From Falsigemmobacter faecalis (GTDB taxonomy: Bacteria > Pseudomonadota > Alphaproteobacteria > Rhodobacterales > Rhodobacteraceae), in NCBI RefSeq assembly GCF_003863335.1, contig NZ_RRAZ01000008.1, forward strand, positions 62,001-126,000: a stretch of DNA of 64,000 nt. Reading direction: 5' to 3'. The notes under the pieces were generated by a model. That model was not told the origin of the DNA, did no database searches, and saw nothing but the letters and a program-made list of their open reading frames with translations. Of this stretch, positions 63,158-64,000 are shown in pieces (the first letter of the stretch is position 1; every line of letters starts with the position of its first letter). The position numbers were made by a program, and so were the translations under genes.

Positions 63158-64000
63158 CTTCAGCCCTCACAGCAGCTTAGCGATTTTGTCAGACATCCCG
63201 GCCCTGGCACCGCCGCCCGGCGAAGGGGCCGCCTGTCGCGCCAAAGCCGCTTCATCCCGGTGCGGCGGATACAGCCTGCGGCCACCGTCAATCCCCCGCG
63301 TCATCAGCTGCGGCAGGCCGGCCCTGATGAGCGAGGTCTCAGGCCGGGTACCCTCGTTGCGGGCTTTCCTGCGGACCGCGTGACAGACGCTCAGCTTCGC
63401 CGCGCCGGGTTCCGCCATCTCATGCCGGATCATCTGCAGATCCCACAGACTGCCGCGACAGGCGGCGCAGCTTTTCACATGCTCCATCCTGCCGATGCAC
63501 TGCGCCGAAAGCTGCAGCCGCCCGCGCTTCATCCGCGCGAAAAGGGTCTGAACGCTTCGCCCGGCAGATTGCCCGCAGGGACCGCGACAGGGTCGAAGAA
63601 CAGCTCTGACATATCCCCCGGCGGGGGGCATTGGGCTGGATTTCGCTGACAGCATCGCGGCGAAGCCCGCTGCGGAAGGCAGGGAGTGCGTTGCCCGGAC
63701 AATCGCGGTCATAGGCAATGCGCAAATAAGCCATGTCCGAAGCCTGCCGATATAATAAGTCCAGTCATCCGTTTTATAAAGGAGCCCGGCCTTGCGCCTG
63801 TCAACTCCCCTGTCTGTCCCGCAGAGGAGCGGTCTCAGCCGACATGCTGCAGCGGGACCGCAGGAGGATCGCCGGGTGTGTTCACGGCCGTCTGCCTCGC
63901 GTCGCTGAAAGGTAAGGTCTGGTCACCAGAGCTTTTGGCCGGGCCTCTCCCTGAAGGACCGGTTCTGTCTGAAGACACAGCGTCCCGTCTTTCGACGCCC
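63158..64000. other. Region without recognised intact gene
   Basis: Several open frames overlap but none has a recognisable family. An AT-rich stretch near 63748-63780 could act as a minus-strand promoter (TTATTATAT) ahead of an ATG at 63734. The minus-strand frames 63167-63718 and 63420-63734 might be a decayed gene read in more than one frame; I could not identify it. The window ends without a clear gene. Confidence 0.4.

Noticed and set aside
63167-63718. 183-codon minus-strand open frame and an overlapping 104-codon frame
   Set aside because: No family could be recognised in any frame; kept only as an unresolved, possibly decayed region.

Overview
The window is GC-rich, densely coded DNA with short intergenic gaps and many ATGA or TGATG gene overlaps. 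The gene families point to an alphaproteobacterium of the Rhodobacterales, Paracoccus/Rhodobacter-like: bacteriophytochrome with heme oxygenase, TRAP transporters, branched-chain-type ABC uptake with an embedded acyl-CoA synthetase, FCD-type GntR regulators, and a DUF4344 protein. No rRNA, tRNA or CRISPR array was seen.

Region 1 (1-2737) is a light-sensing pair: a biliverdin-forming heme oxygenase and an overlapping bacteriophytochrome histidine kinase. Region 2 (3190-30858) is a large CoA-dependent catabolic island. It holds a phytoene-desaturase-like FAD oxidoreductase with a TetR regulator, a five-component LivFGHMK-type importer with an acyl-CoA synthetase in the operon, a 2Fe-2S ferredoxin, two thiolases, an MBL-fold hydrolase, an acyl-CoA dehydrogenase, enoyl-CoA hydratases, a two-subunit Rieske oxygenase with an SDR, three hot-dog/MaoC proteins, a second TetR, an alpha/beta hydrolase, a CoA-transferase and an MFE2-like SDR. 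The layout fits uptake, CoA activation, ring hydroxylation and beta-oxidation-like breakdown of an aromatic or alicyclic acid; the substrate cannot be read from sequence. Eight copies of one 20-bp operator-like motif sit before the transcription units, which suggests a single TetR-type regulon.

Region 3 (30859-34102) is decayed DNA carrying relics of an enoyl-CoA hydratase, an M24 hydrolase and an SDR. Region 4 (34121-46337) is an intact cluster for a cyclic or N-blocked amino acid: TRAP transporter, 5-oxoprolinase PxpA/B/C, carbamoylase-type amidase, creatinase-like M24 hydrolase, D-amino-acid aminotransferase, DapA-like lyase, RraA-like aldolase and two GntR regulators, arranged around a divergent promoter with a GTATAC palindrome. 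Region 5 (46660-52230) looks like a second TRAP locus now in decay: TRAP genes, aroQ and aroE each broken by frameshifts, and one of two tandem GntR genes broken.

Region 6 (52762-58655) is a compact operon of five exported proteins: two META-domain proteins, two of unknown family, and an unusual DUF4344 metallopeptidase joined to a rhodanese-like domain that lacks the catalytic cysteine. Region 7 (59115-60962) is a repeat-rich surface protein with a BapA-like N-terminus, read from a well-formed promoter and ended by a strong terminator. Region 8 (60963-64000) is mostly non-coding and contains a degenerate IS5-family element that has cut off the 3' end of a quinone-reductase-like gene. Frameshifts are concentrated in regions 3 and 5 and around the IS remnants.
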